The translations under genes were made by a program, and so were the position numbers. Positions 33,430-40,777 of a DNA stretch of 43,109 nt are shown here, one piece after another. Below the pieces are notes generated by a model. It did not search any database. It saw only the letters and a list, made by a program, of their open reading frames with translations, and was not told the DNA's origin. This DNA is from Bacteroides sp. (lineage in GTDB: Bacteria > Bacteroidota > Bacteroidia > Bacteroidales > Muribaculaceae). How positions within the stretch are numbered: the first letter of the stretch is position 1; every line of letters starts with the position of its first letter. The DNA lies in the NCBI GenBank assembly GCA_014802175.1, contig JAAVCU010000002.1:65153-108261 (forward strand), given 5' to 3'.

Positions 33430-33437
33430 CAAAATTA
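33430..33437 (-). promoter_or_regulatory. Predicted -7 box of the rhamnosyltransferase-like gene
   Basis: TAATTTTG on the minus strand, matching TAnnTTTG; 15 nt before ATG 33414. Confidence 0.5.
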
Positions 33438-33457
33438 GTTTATACTATCAATTTTAT

Positions 33458-33608
33458 AAGTTTGGATTACGAGCTAATGTTCTTTTTGTTTTTGAGCGGT
33501 GTCTTTGTTTCTTTCGTTCAGTCGCATAGCCCGCTATGCTCCCTCTCTCAATAAACAAAACCTCTCGCTCAAATTCCAAAAATAACTATTAGCTAATTTC
33601 TCAAACTT
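33458..33608. repeat. MITE-like near-palindromic element of about 150 bp
   Basis: The whole 151-bp stretch folds on itself. The outer ends are AAGTTTG (33458-33464) and CAAACTT (33602-33608), inner blocks such as GAGCTAAT pair with ATTAGCTA and TTTGAGCG with CGCTCAAA. The centre is GCATAGC, CC, GCTATGC (33524-33539). Arms align over most of their length with scattered mismatches. No coding potential seen. It fills the gap between two minus-strand glycosyltransferase genes. Confidence 0.8.
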
Positions 33609-33613
33609 ACTTT

Positions 33614-34504
33614 TCATTTCTTCTTTTTTCGGACGTAATTCTTAAAGAGATCGGAAATCTGGTAGGAAGAGAATTTTATCAGGTGCTCGAAATGACGCGC
33701 CGTCAACGGATATTTGAGAAAGTGCTTATTGATAAGCGGAAGTTTCACACCTGACTTATGCAACATTCTTATAGCCCTGAAACATCCCCGCTCTTCCTTA
33801 TTTTTCGCCTCCGCAGGAGAAAGCCTGACATCTGAAGCGTAACGAGGAAGTATATATTTCCATTTACTATTGTAGAGCTTTATTGTCTGCTGCACCCATT
33901 TTTCATCGAAGTTTCCTTTCGACAGATGGTAAGGCAACACACTGCAACACACATAGTTCTTATATTCAGGCAATAACGACAAACAGAAATCTATATCATA
34001 GCAATGGAATCCGGTGACAGCTTTCTCATCAAAAGTTCTCTTTTCCCAGACATCCTTGCGCACAAACATTACGAAGCCATCAACAACCACTACTTCGGCA
34101 AAATCCTCTCCTTCAGGTAGATGAAGATCAAAAATCTCACCACAGTCATAATGCGCAACCAACCACTCATGTCCGGTGAAAGCCCACCCCGCCGGATAAT
34201 TGAAAAACACTTTTGTACCGGCAAAACCGATCACTCCGCAATCTCTTTCGCGTAGCCTATCTTCTATCTGTTTATACCAGTCTTTGGTTATAAATCCTGC
34301 ATCCTGATGCAGAAAGAGAAGATTGTCATATTTAGCCTTACGCCCACCATCATTGTAAACTTGGGAGATAGATCGGGGATTGACCGTATTGTCTATCGCT
34401 ATTATCTCATACACCGCATCGTTGCCGATAGTCTCGGCAATGTTGCGGCGAACATCTTCCACTAACTTGGGTTTTGTGGCACAAATAATTATAGATAAAG
34501 ACAT
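33614..34504 (-). CDS. GT2-like glycosyltransferase (Glyco_tranf_2_5 type)
   Basis: A 296-residue protein of the PF13712-type GT-A family. N-terminus MSLSIIICATKPKLVEDVRRNIAETIG, then IIAIDNT, the VYNDGGRKAKYDNLLFLHQDAGF block with the acidic DxG motif in place of DXD, and FDLHLPEGEDFAEVVVVDGFVMFVRKDVW. Members occur in polysaccharide and LPS clusters of Bacteroidetes. C-terminus is lysine-rich (RKKKK), suggesting membrane contact. Sugar and acceptor unknown. Confidence 0.82.
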   Translation of the reverse strand: MSLSIIICATKPKLVEDVRRNIAETIGNDAVYEIIAIDNTVNPRSISQVYNDGGRKAKYDNLLFLHQDAGFITKDWYKQIEDRLRERDCGVIGFAGTKVFFNYPAGWAFTGHEWLVAHYDCGEIFDLHLPEGEDFAEVVVVDGFVMFVRKDVWEKRTFDEKAVTGFHCYDIDFCLSLLPEYKNYVCCSVLPYHLSKGNFDEKWVQQTIKLYNSKWKYILPRYASDVRLSPAEAKNKEERGCFRAIRMLHKSGVKLPLINKHFLKYPLTARHFEHLIKFSSYQISDLFKNYVRKKKK

Positions 34505-34519
34505 ATTGGTCGGTGTTTG

Positions 34520-34611
34520 TCAGTTCTCAGTTGTTAGTTTCCGGTTAATTTTCAGTTAAACAGATCAATCATTAATTATTAACCGTTAATTATTAATTAA
34601 CTATTAATCAG
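34520..34611. repeat. Two heptad arrays at the 3' end of the GT90 gene
   Basis: Run one (34520-34561): TCAGTTC, TCAGTTG, TTAGTTT, CCGGTTA, ATTTTCA, GTTAAAC, the reverse-complement style of the ACTGAAA family. Run two (34570-34611): CATTAAT, TATTAAC, CGTTAAT, TATTAAT, TAACTAT, TAATCAG, the inverse of the TAATTAA family. The GT90 stop (34597-34599) and its last codons are inside run two. Confidence 0.75.
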
Positions 34612-35565
34612 TTTCAGATATTTCTGAATTACGAGGAGAGAGATGAGGCGTTCACGCTTCCGATAATGGAATTGCTGCATCCATCTCTTCGATTCCATCG
34701 CTATTTTTTCAGCTTCGACCGGATGATTTATATAATATTTTATCTTCTCACCTACATCCGAAAAATCGGGAGAAATCTCAATATAATGTTTGCCGGGCTG
34801 AAGGCGGGAGTGCATCAGCCAGCCGTCGACCGTAGGAGGAGGCATAACCGGTACACAGTTCGATGCCATGATCCATTGCAGCGATGAGGCCATGTCAAAA
34901 CCTTCAAGAGCAAGAATAAACCTATATGGGAAATGATCGGGAACGGTAACAAAGTCCGCATGCCAGCGCGACGGATGCGCAGTGTTTGTGTCGCCGAGAT
35001 CAAACATCGGATTATCTGCCCACTTTTCAAAAAACTTGATTCTGGCCGGCTTGTTGAAGATATCACCTCTGAAGAAGAGCACAGGTTTCTTTTTGGTGAA
35101 AGGTATATTATCTTTGGGACGAAGCCAGTGTCTTATTGAATCAAGATTTAATATCACCGCTTTATCACCGTTCGGAGCGAACCGTCGTCGAGCTTTTATC
35201 AAAGTCGGTGATTCGGGATTCTCCCAAACATCACCTGCATGCAACCTCACAAGCGTGTCGGCAGGGAAATAGCGCAGGGTGTCGCGTGCATCGATTGCAT
35301 ACCTGCTATGAAATTTACCGATTCTTACATCTTTTATCGGAATCAAACCTTCCCGGTTATCCGCGTCACCTTCATCCTCTTTCAATTGGCAATAAAAGTC
35401 CCTGCGCCAACGGATATAATCAGCATCGAGCCTTTTCTCCCAACCACGCAGAATCATCTTCGCGCGAAGACGATACCACCAGCCGGGCAGAAGTTCCTTG
35501 ACAACTCCTTTCAGGTAAAAAAGAAAAGCGGGCACCTTTCCGGCACGATAGTATTTCTTCAGCAT
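34597..35565 (-). CDS. GT90-family (LpsA/CAP10-like) glycosyltransferase
   Basis: A 322-residue enzyme of the LPS-modifying GT90 type. N-terminal basic and hydrophobic segment (MLKKYYRAGKVPAFLFYLKGVVKELLPGWWYRLRAK); family blocks include the KKPVLFFRGDIFNKPARIKFFEKW motif and the highly typical ALEGFDMASSLQWIMASNCVPVMPPP donor-site region, then MESKRWMQQFHYRKRERL. Family members add xylose, glucose or galactose to LPS cores or capsular glycans. A -7 box TAAATTTG is at 35603-35596 (minus strand), 30 nt before the ATG. The C-terminal Asn-Ser and stop are encoded in a heptad array. Confidence 0.88.
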   Translation of the reverse strand: MLKKYYRAGKVPAFLFYLKGVVKELLPGWWYRLRAKMILRGWEKRLDADYIRWRRDFYCQLKEDEGDADNREGLIPIKDVRIGKFHSRYAIDARDTLRYFPADTLVRLHAGDVWENPESPTLIKARRRFAPNGDKAVILNLDSIRHWLRPKDNIPFTKKKPVLFFRGDIFNKPARIKFFEKWADNPMFDLGDTNTAHPSRWHADFVTVPDHFPYRFILALEGFDMASSLQWIMASNCVPVMPPPTVDGWLMHSRLQPGKHYIEISPDFSDVGEKIKYYINHPVEAEKIAMESKRWMQQFHYRKRERLISLLVIQKYLKLINS

Positions 35566-35595
35566 AATCAGTTAAATAAATCGCTAATTTTACTA

Positions 35596-35643
35596 CAAAT
35601 TTAGCTTAAAATTTAGAAATATGGAACTTTATGAGTAAATTTG
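35596..35643. promoter_or_regulatory. Divergent promoter region of GT90 and the M28 peptidase
   Basis: Minus-strand TAAATTTG (35603 to 35596) reads toward GT90. Plus-strand TAAATTTG (35636-35643) reads toward the peptidase and lies just four bases (CATT) before ATG 35648. The -33 elements are weak for both. Confidence 0.6.
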
Positions 35644-35647
35644 CATT

Positions 35648-36631
35648 ATGCATAATGTAATTATCACTGCTATCGGAGCTTTACTTTTGGTTTCGTGCAG
35701 TGCAAAACAACAAAAAAATACCGATGAAATCGGAAATAACGGTTTTTCGGTACAAACAGAGGAAGCGACAGCAAATTCCGTCAGTTTCTCTGCCGACAGT
35801 GCATACGCCTACCTGAAAAAGCAGGTTGACTTCGGTCCTCGCGTTCCAAACACTCAGGCTCACCGGCTCACTGCCGATTGGCTCAGCGGTGAATTGAAGC
35901 GACATGGAGCCGAGGTGACAGAGCAACGCACCGACCTCACGGCGTTCGACGGCACTGTGCTGCACGCGCGAAACATCTTCGGCCAATTTAACCCGGATGC
36001 CACCGACCGCACGCTGCTCTTGGCTCACTACGACTGCCGTCCGTGGGCGGACGAGGATCCGGATCCGGAGAAACGCAAGCTCCCTGTTGATGGAGCCAAC
36101 GACGGAGCGAGTGGCGTAGCCGTGCTTCTTGAAGTGGCACGACAACTTTCCACACTTTCCACCAACAAAGGTATCGACATCCTATTTGTTGATGCCGAAG
36201 ATTGGGGCACAGAGGGCGACGATGAATCCTGGGCTATGGGGACCCGTTATTTCGCCAACAATCCAATCAAACCGGGTTACGCGCCATCACGCGCCATATT
36301 ACTGGATATGGTAGGAGGGAAAGGGGCGCAATTCCCTGTTGAATATTTCTCCCAGCAGAATGCACCTGCACTCGTAAGCCAGCTCTGGAATTCGGCAAAG
36401 AGACTCGGATATGGCGCAATGTTCCCTCAAGTGATAGGGAGTGCTGTTACCGACGACCACATAGAACTCATCAAAGCCGGAATCCCGGCGGTGGACATAA
36501 TTGAGTATCACCCCAACGAGGGCTTCAACCCCCATTGGCATACCTCTACTGACAACATCGACAACATCGACCCACACACCTTGAAGGCAGTAGGCGAAAC
36601 AGTGATGAATGTTATAGTGAAGAGTGAGTAG
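35648..36631 (+). CDS. M28-family lipoprotein, glutaminyl-peptide cyclotransferase-like
   Basis: A 327-residue exported zinc protein with lipobox LVSC (acylation at Cys17). The M28/glutaminyl cyclase fold is clear: LLLAHYDCRPW (His zinc ligand), VDGANDGASGVAVLLEVAR (bridging Asp), LFVDAEDWG (Glu-Asp pair), and the terminal zinc histidine in YHPNEGFNPHWHTSTDNIDNI. Many Bacteroidetes lipoproteins of this family are glutaminyl cyclases forming N-terminal pyroglutamate in the periplasm; aminopeptidase activity cannot be excluded. The promoter -7 box is four bases before the ATG. The Ser-Glu-stop end is encoded by a TAGTGAG array. Confidence 0.9.
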   Translation: MHNVIITAIGALLLVSCSAKQQKNTDEIGNNGFSVQTEEATANSVSFSADSAYAYLKKQVDFGPRVPNTQAHRLTADWLSGELKRHGAEVTEQRTDLTAFDGTVLHARNIFGQFNPDATDRTLLLAHYDCRPWADEDPDPEKRKLPVDGANDGASGVAVLLEVARQLSTLSTNKGIDILFVDAEDWGTEGDDESWAMGTRYFANNPIKPGYAPSRAILLDMVGGKGAQFPVEYFSQQNAPALVSQLWNSAKRLGYGAMFPQVIGSAVTDDHIELIKAGIPAVDIIEYHPNEGFNPHWHTSTDNIDNIDPHTLKAVGETVMNVIVKSE

Positions 36632-36654
36632 TGAGTAGTGAGTAGTGAGTAGTG
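36622..36654. repeat. TAGTGAG heptad array at the stop of the M28 lipoprotein gene
   Basis: One GAGTGAG unit and three exact TAGTGAG units (36622-36649) with a partial fifth. AGT GAG TAG (36623-36631) are the last two codons and the stop, the same register as at 3813-3821. Confidence 0.85.
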
Positions 36655-36664
36655 GTTCCGAGGT

Positions 36665-36736
36665 ATCAGATAATTCAGATAGTTCTGAAATTTCTGATAA
36701 TTCTGAAACTTCTGAAAATTCCGATAACTGAAAATA
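36665..36736. repeat. 9-bp TTCTGAAAN array upstream of tyrS
   Basis: Eight 9-bp units: ATCAGATAA, TTCAGATAG, TTCTGAAAT, TTCTGATAA, TTCTGAAAC, TTCTGAAAA, TTCCGATAA and CTGAAAATA. It ends 16 nt before the tyrS ATG. The 9-bp period is a multiple of three, unlike the 7-bp arrays elsewhere. Confidence 0.85.
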
Positions 36737-36752
36737 ATAAAATAAAAGATAT

Positions 36753-38045
36753 ATGAATTTCATTGAAGAACTTACCTGGCGCGGCATGATTCACACCATG
36801 ATGCCGGGCACTGATGAGCAGTTAGCAAAAGAGATGACTACTGCATACTTAGGTATTGACCCCACTGCCGATTCTTTGCATATCGGACACCTTTGCGGAG
36901 TGATGATGCTTCGTCATTTCCAGCGTTGCGGTCACAAACCATTGGCACTGGTGGGCGGTGCGACCGGTATGATCGGTGACCCTTCAGGTAAATCAGCCGA
37001 ACGCAATCTCCTCGACGAAAAGACTCTTCGCCATAATCAGGAGGCTATCAAGAAGCAGTTGGCAAAATTTCTCGATTTCGATTCCGATGCACCTAACCGT
37101 GCGGAGATGGTTAATAATTACGACTGGACAAAAGATGTGACTTTCCTCGATTTCGCCCGCGAGATCGGTAAGCACATCACCGTCAACTATATGATGGCAA
37201 AAGACAGCGTACAGAAACGTCTTAATGGCGAGGCTCGCGATGGTCTCAGCTTCACAGAGTTCACCTACCAGCTCCTTCAGGGATTTGACTTCCTTCACCT
37301 CTATCAGGACAAGAACTGTAAGTTGCAGCTTGGCGGTTCGGATCAGTGGGGAAACATTACCACAGGTTCGGAACTCATCCGTCGCAAGCTCGGCGGTGAG
37401 GCTTTCGCTCTCACCTGCCCGCTTATCACCAAGGCTGACGGCGGCAAGTTCGGCAAAACAGAGAGTGGCAACGTATGGCTTGATCCGCGCTACACCTCTC
37501 CCTACAAGTTCTATCAGTTCTGGCTCAACGTCTCAGATGCCGATGCCGAGAAATATCTGAAGATCTTCACATTCCTCACCAAAGAGGAGATTGAGGAGTT
37601 AGTTAAGGAACACGCTGAGAATCCCGGCGCGCGTCCATTGCAGAAGCGTCTCGCAAAAGAGGTGACCACAATGGTTCATAGCGAGAAAGATTACGAAGCT
37701 GCCGTTGAAGCGTCACAGATTCTTTTCAGCAACTCAGCCGGTGAGGCTTTGAAATCGCTCGACGAACAGACACTGCTTGATATCTTCGATGGTGTTCCCC
37801 GTTTCACAATCTCTAAAAGTGAACTGGAAGCCGGTATTCCGTTGCTCGAACTTTTGGCTGTCAAGACAGGCGTATTCCCATCAAAAGGTGAAGCACGCAA
37901 GATGGTTCAAGGCGGTGGAGTAAGCCTCAACAAAGAGAAAGTTACCGACCCCGCTGCAACCATTGATGCGACAGCTCTCCTTGGCGGCAAATACCTCCAC
38001 ATCCAGAAAGGGAAGAAAAACCACTTCCTCATCATAGCTGAATAA
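36753..38045 (+). CDS. tyrS: Tyrosine--tRNA ligase
   Basis: Class I aminoacyl-tRNA synthetase, 430 residues (normal). HIGH-type motif [11 protein letters not shown] near residues 37-47, the tyrosine-binding [10 protein letters not shown], the KMSKS equivalent KFGKTESGN, and a C-terminal S4-like RNA-binding domain (about 355-430, [21 protein letters not shown]). Acts in cytoplasmic translation. It ends in TAA directly followed by the ATG of a GT2 gene with no intervening base. Confidence 0.97.
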   Translation: MNFIEELTWRGMIHTMMPGTDEQLAKEMTTAYLGIDPTADSLHIGHLCGVMMLRHFQRCGHKPLALVGGATGMIGDPSGKSAERNLLDEKTLRHNQEAIKKQLAKFLDFDSDAPNRAEMVNNYDWTKDVTFLDFAREIGKHITVNYMMAKDSVQKRLNGEARDGLSFTEFTYQLLQGFDFLHLYQDKNCKLQLGGSDQWGNITTGSELIRRKLGGEAFALTCPLITKADGGKFGKTESGNVWLDPRYTSPYKFYQFWLNVSDADAEKYLKIFTFLTKEEIEELVKEHAENPGARPLQKRLAKEVTTMVHSEKDYEAAVEASQILFSNSAGEALKSLDEQTLLDIFDGVPRFTISKSELEAGIPLLELLAVKTGVFPSKGEARKMVQGGGVSLNKEKVTDPAATIDATALLGGKYLHIQKGKKNHFLIIAE

Positions 38046-39044
38046 ATGAAAATTTCCGCTCCATTAGTTTCTATAGTCGTACCGAACTACAACTATGCAC
38101 GCTATCTAAAAGAAAGGATGGATTCCATTTTTAATCAGACTTTTACTGATTATGAGATAATCCTTCTTGATGATGCGTCCACAGATAATTCGGTTGAGTT
38201 ACTCACTGAGTACGCTAAAGATCCTCGTGTAAGCTCTTTAATAATAAACGACAAGAACACCGGGCTCCCTTTCCTACAATGGAAACGGGGAATTGAAGCT
38301 TCTCGGGGAAAATATGTCTGGATAGCAGAAAGCGATGACAAGGCTGACCCGGAGTTTCTCTCGGCTTGCGTCAAGGCATTAGAAAAAAAGCCGGAAGCAG
38401 TCATAGCATTTGCCGGAAGCACAATAATCGACTCGAAGGGGAATCCAATCAACCGCGACTACGACGGTTGGAACGATAAACGACACCGTAAGCGAGTTGG
38501 AAAAACATTCGTATACGACGGCACAGATTATGTCATTCACAATATGGCCTGGAAGAACTATGTTTACAACGCTAGTGACACGGTGTTCCGGCGTTCAGCA
38601 TTTGATGGAGATAAAGATTATGATCTTTGCTTCAAAATGCGCAATGCCGGCGACCATCTTTTCTGGACCGTAATGATGAAAAAAGGCAAGGTTATTGAGA
38701 TTTATCGCAAACTTAATTTTTACCGCCGCCACGATGTAAGCCAGACTTCTTTAGGCGAATCAAAAGGGGTTACCAATGGTCAGCTTTACAATGAAAGCAC
38801 GATGGTGTTAAAATACATTCTAAATAATTTCCCTATCAACTCTTATCGTAAAGCTATCTTAGGAGGCAACATGGTAAAGATTGCAAAACGCAGCAAACTT
38901 AATCCAGAAGTTAAGGCTAAGGCAATAAGTCATATTATGCAAGAACTTGAAATTAGCCCGACCGATTATTATATAGAGAGGGCAAACAAGTTCTTATGGA
39001 ATTTTATTCCCATATTAATTGCACAGCAAAGCGATAGGCTTTAG
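38046..39044 (+). CDS. Glycosyltransferase family 2 directly behind tyrS
   Basis: A 332-residue GT-A enzyme: SIVVPNYNYARYLKERMDSI, LDDASTDNSVELL, NTGLPFLQWKRGIEASRGKYVWIAESDD (DXD-equivalent ESDD), and a C-terminal helical region. It resembles enzymes of O-antigen or capsule assembly. The start codon immediately follows the tyrS stop, so translation is likely reinitiated and the expression of this enzyme is tied to tyrS. Codon choice looks AT-richer than tyrS, consistent with an acquired accessory gene. Confidence 0.88.
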   Translation: MKISAPLVSIVVPNYNYARYLKERMDSIFNQTFTDYEIILLDDASTDNSVELLTEYAKDPRVSSLIINDKNTGLPFLQWKRGIEASRGKYVWIAESDDKADPEFLSACVKALEKKPEAVIAFAGSTIIDSKGNPINRDYDGWNDKRHRKRVGKTFVYDGTDYVIHNMAWKNYVYNASDTVFRRSAFDGDKDYDLCFKMRNAGDHLFWTVMMKKGKVIEIYRKLNFYRRHDVSQTSLGESKGVTNGQLYNESTMVLKYILNNFPINSYRKAILGGNMVKIAKRSKLNPEVKAKAISHIMQELEISPTDYYIERANKFLWNFIPILIAQQSDRL

Positions 39045-39080
39045 TGTTACACAAAATTAAATTTTTCAAGCGATAAAACT

Positions 39081-39114
39081 ACAGGGCGGAAGTATGATGT
39101 TACTTTCGCCCTGT
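39081..39114 (+). terminator. Terminator after the tyrS-GT2 unit
   Basis: A 14-bp stem with one G-T mismatch pair, ACAGGGCGGAAGTA (39081-39094) with 39101-39114, and loop TGATGT; followed by AACGTTTT. It overlaps the first in-frame codons of a longer reading frame of the next gene, arguing against a start at 39094. Confidence 0.75.
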
Positions 39115-39135
39115 AACGTTTTAACTTGGGAATTT

Positions 39136-40368
39136 ATGAGAATAAAGAAAAGGATAGAGCTTGAGAAGATCAAGTTCACCCGGAGTGTGCTATTGCCGGA
39201 AAACAACGATGAAAACGGAGAAAAAGATCCTGCGGAGGAGAATAAGAGCAACGCATTTGAGTTTACATTGGAAGGGGAAACTCTCGATAATCACGGACCG
39301 CAAACCGCCGCCGTTGTAACAGATGAAACCGGACGGAAACACCCGGCGATGGGTGGTTGGCCGGAGACAGAAATCACTTTCTCCGTTACCGAGGAGGATC
39401 TGCCGAGGGTGAATGCATGGTTCACCGACGACTACCACAACGTATCAGTGCCGGAGAGTGCCACACTACAGAAGAATCGCGCCTCAGCACTCCACAACGC
39501 TTTGAAATCTTATTTCACCACGGCCACCGCTTCAAACCTTTTCACCTCTCCGTTTAGATTAGGCTGGCGGTTTGTGTATCGTGATGGTTCTACCGGCAAC
39601 CTCAACGATGCCGGAATACTTTACACATTTTCGACGGCGCCTCAACTCCCGATCAGCTCCGCTTCCATCTCAGGCAAGAATCTATATACCCGTGCGCAGG
39701 TGCGTAACGTCCCCTCCAGACTCAAATTAAGATTGAATCCTGATTCTGAGATCACTTTAGACCAAATTAAGGAGACGGTGGAGAAAATCGAGATTTACAT
39801 CACTGAACAGACACCTCTTTATGACTCAAACGCAGAAGTGGCAGGAATCAGGACAATCACTATCGACGGCACTCCGAAACGCTGTTGGTATTATACCCGT
39901 TATGATTCCGTGACAGTTCTGAACACCACCCGCACAGCTTCCGATTTCAGACTTATATCTACAATTTTTACCGATGAAATCGGTAATTTTTCGGAATTTT
40001 CAAATGTGCCGATCGCAATCGGCGCCCTTTCCGGTTTTTCCAAACTGCCCAAACCGGACAGCACTTCCGGAACCGAACCCGCAATTCCGGCAGGGAGCAT
40101 AATTACCATTATTACCGAACCCCTTCACCTTGATCAGCCCGATGCCGACAAGAGCCTGCGAAGCGTTGCCGTGCGCGGTGTATTTCCGCGCGACAAAATA
40201 CGCACACGCATATTCGGATCGCAGCATCGCGAGGAGTGGCACCTGATAGCGGACGTATCCGGGCCATTCGTATCAGGGATACACGGCGCCAGATTCCGAT
40301 GGTTTCGCATCGAAATCGAATATCCTCAGCGCGACGGTGATTTTGTAGACGCCATATCTTTCGGCTAA
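39136..40368 (+). CDS. Unrecognised 410-residue protein
   Basis: No signal peptide or membrane segment. An acidic and basic N-terminal region (about 1-60) is followed by a beta-rich body with repeated short modules: FRLGWRFVYRDGSTGNLNDAGILYTFS (in pieces: WRFVYRDGS and GILYTFST), RLKLRLNPDSEITL, IEIYITEQTPLYD, FRLISTIFTDEIGNFS. The combination of RYRDGS-like strand motifs and absence of targeting signals reminds me of proteins in Bacteroidetes mobile or phage-like regions, but I cannot name a family. The start ATG 39136 is chosen because the upstream ATGs lie inside the preceding terminator hairpin. Its neighbours are a glycosyltransferase and a SemiSWEET gene. Confidence 0.7.
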   Translation: MRIKKRIELEKIKFTRSVLLPENNDENGEKDPAEENKSNAFEFTLEGETLDNHGPQTAAVVTDETGRKHPAMGGWPETEITFSVTEEDLPRVNAWFTDDYHNVSVPESATLQKNRASALHNALKSYFTTATASNLFTSPFRLGWRFVYRDGSTGNLNDAGILYTFSTAPQLPISSASISGKNLYTRAQVRNVPSRLKLRLNPDSEITLDQIKETVEKIEIYITEQTPLYDSNAEVAGIRTITIDGTPKRCWYYTRYDSVTVLNTTRTASDFRLISTIFTDEIGNFSEFSNVPIAIGALSGFSKLPKPDSTSGTEPAIPAGSIITIITEPLHLDQPDADKSLRSVAVRGVFPRDKIRTRIFGSQHREEWHLIADVSGPFVSGIHGARFRWFRIEIEYPQRDGDFVDAISFG

Positions 40369-40386
40369 TATTGTGCCGAATCTACT

Positions 40387-40653
40387 CTAACGCTTATTCT
40401 TGAAATAGTCGTTGTAAATCTTGATACAGAACACGATAGCGGAGCAAGTTCCGGTTATAAGGTTTGTGATCCAAAGGGGTGCATTGCCAAGCATTATTCC
40501 CTGGATGATGAAGAACACCGAGCCGAGAAACATAAGGATGAAAGTCGGCATTGCGATACCGTCTGTGTCACGCGTACGCATCGTGTATATAGCCTGAGGC
40601 ATATATCCGCAAACCATGCAGATTGCAGCCAAATAACCAATTATATCTACCAT
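40387..40653 (-). CDS. SemiSWEET-type small sugar transporter
   Basis: An 88-residue membrane protein with three helices and the PQ-loop motif GYMPQAIYTMRTRD, plus SVFFIIQG and an Asn (TNLITG) in the third helix, the pattern of bacterial SemiSWEETs. These work as symmetric dimers in the inner membrane as uniporters of small sugars. Length is normal. The lysine/arginine tail (KNKR) follows the third helix. Upstream lies a TAATTAA/TGATTAA heptad array; no clear promoter box was found. Confidence 0.85.
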   Translation of the reverse strand: MVDIIGYLAAICMVCGYMPQAIYTMRTRDTDGIAMPTFILMFLGSVFFIIQGIMLGNAPLWITNLITGTCSAIVFCIKIYNDYFKNKR

Positions 40654-40659
40654 CTTATC

Positions 40660-40694
40660 TAATTAATAATTAATGATTAATGATTAATGATTGA
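40660..40694. repeat. TAATTAA/TGATTAA heptad array upstream of the SemiSWEET gene
   Basis: Five units: TAATTAA twice, TGATTAA twice and TGATTGA. Same family as 2577-2664. Confidence 0.8.
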
Positions 40695-40728
40695 GCAAAT
40701 CCTCTCCTACAACCTATTATACTCCATC

Positions 40729-40777
40729 ACCTAATAACTATCACCTATAACCTAATAACTATGACCTATAACCTCCC
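40729..40777. repeat. ACCTAAT/ACCTATA heptad array running into a coding end
   Basis: Seven units: ACCTAAT, AACTATC, ACCTATA, ACCTAAT, AACTATG, ACCTATA and ACCTCCC, with a 21-bp super-repeat of three units. The stop (40759-40761) and last residues Gly-Gly-Tyr-Arg-Ser of the minus-strand DUF115-like gene are encoded by it. Confidence 0.85.

Noticed and set aside
36299-36787. Minus-strand reading frame with SEL/SEV/SEI tripeptide repeats
   Set aside because: The tripeptides come from the 9-bp intergenic array (36665-36736), and the rest is antisense to the M28 peptidase gene and the tyrS start; no start signal or family match.
39094-39135. ATG start at 39094 for the unrecognised protein
   Set aside because: This start lies within the terminator hairpin 39081-39114, and ATG 39136 gives a plausible N-terminus.
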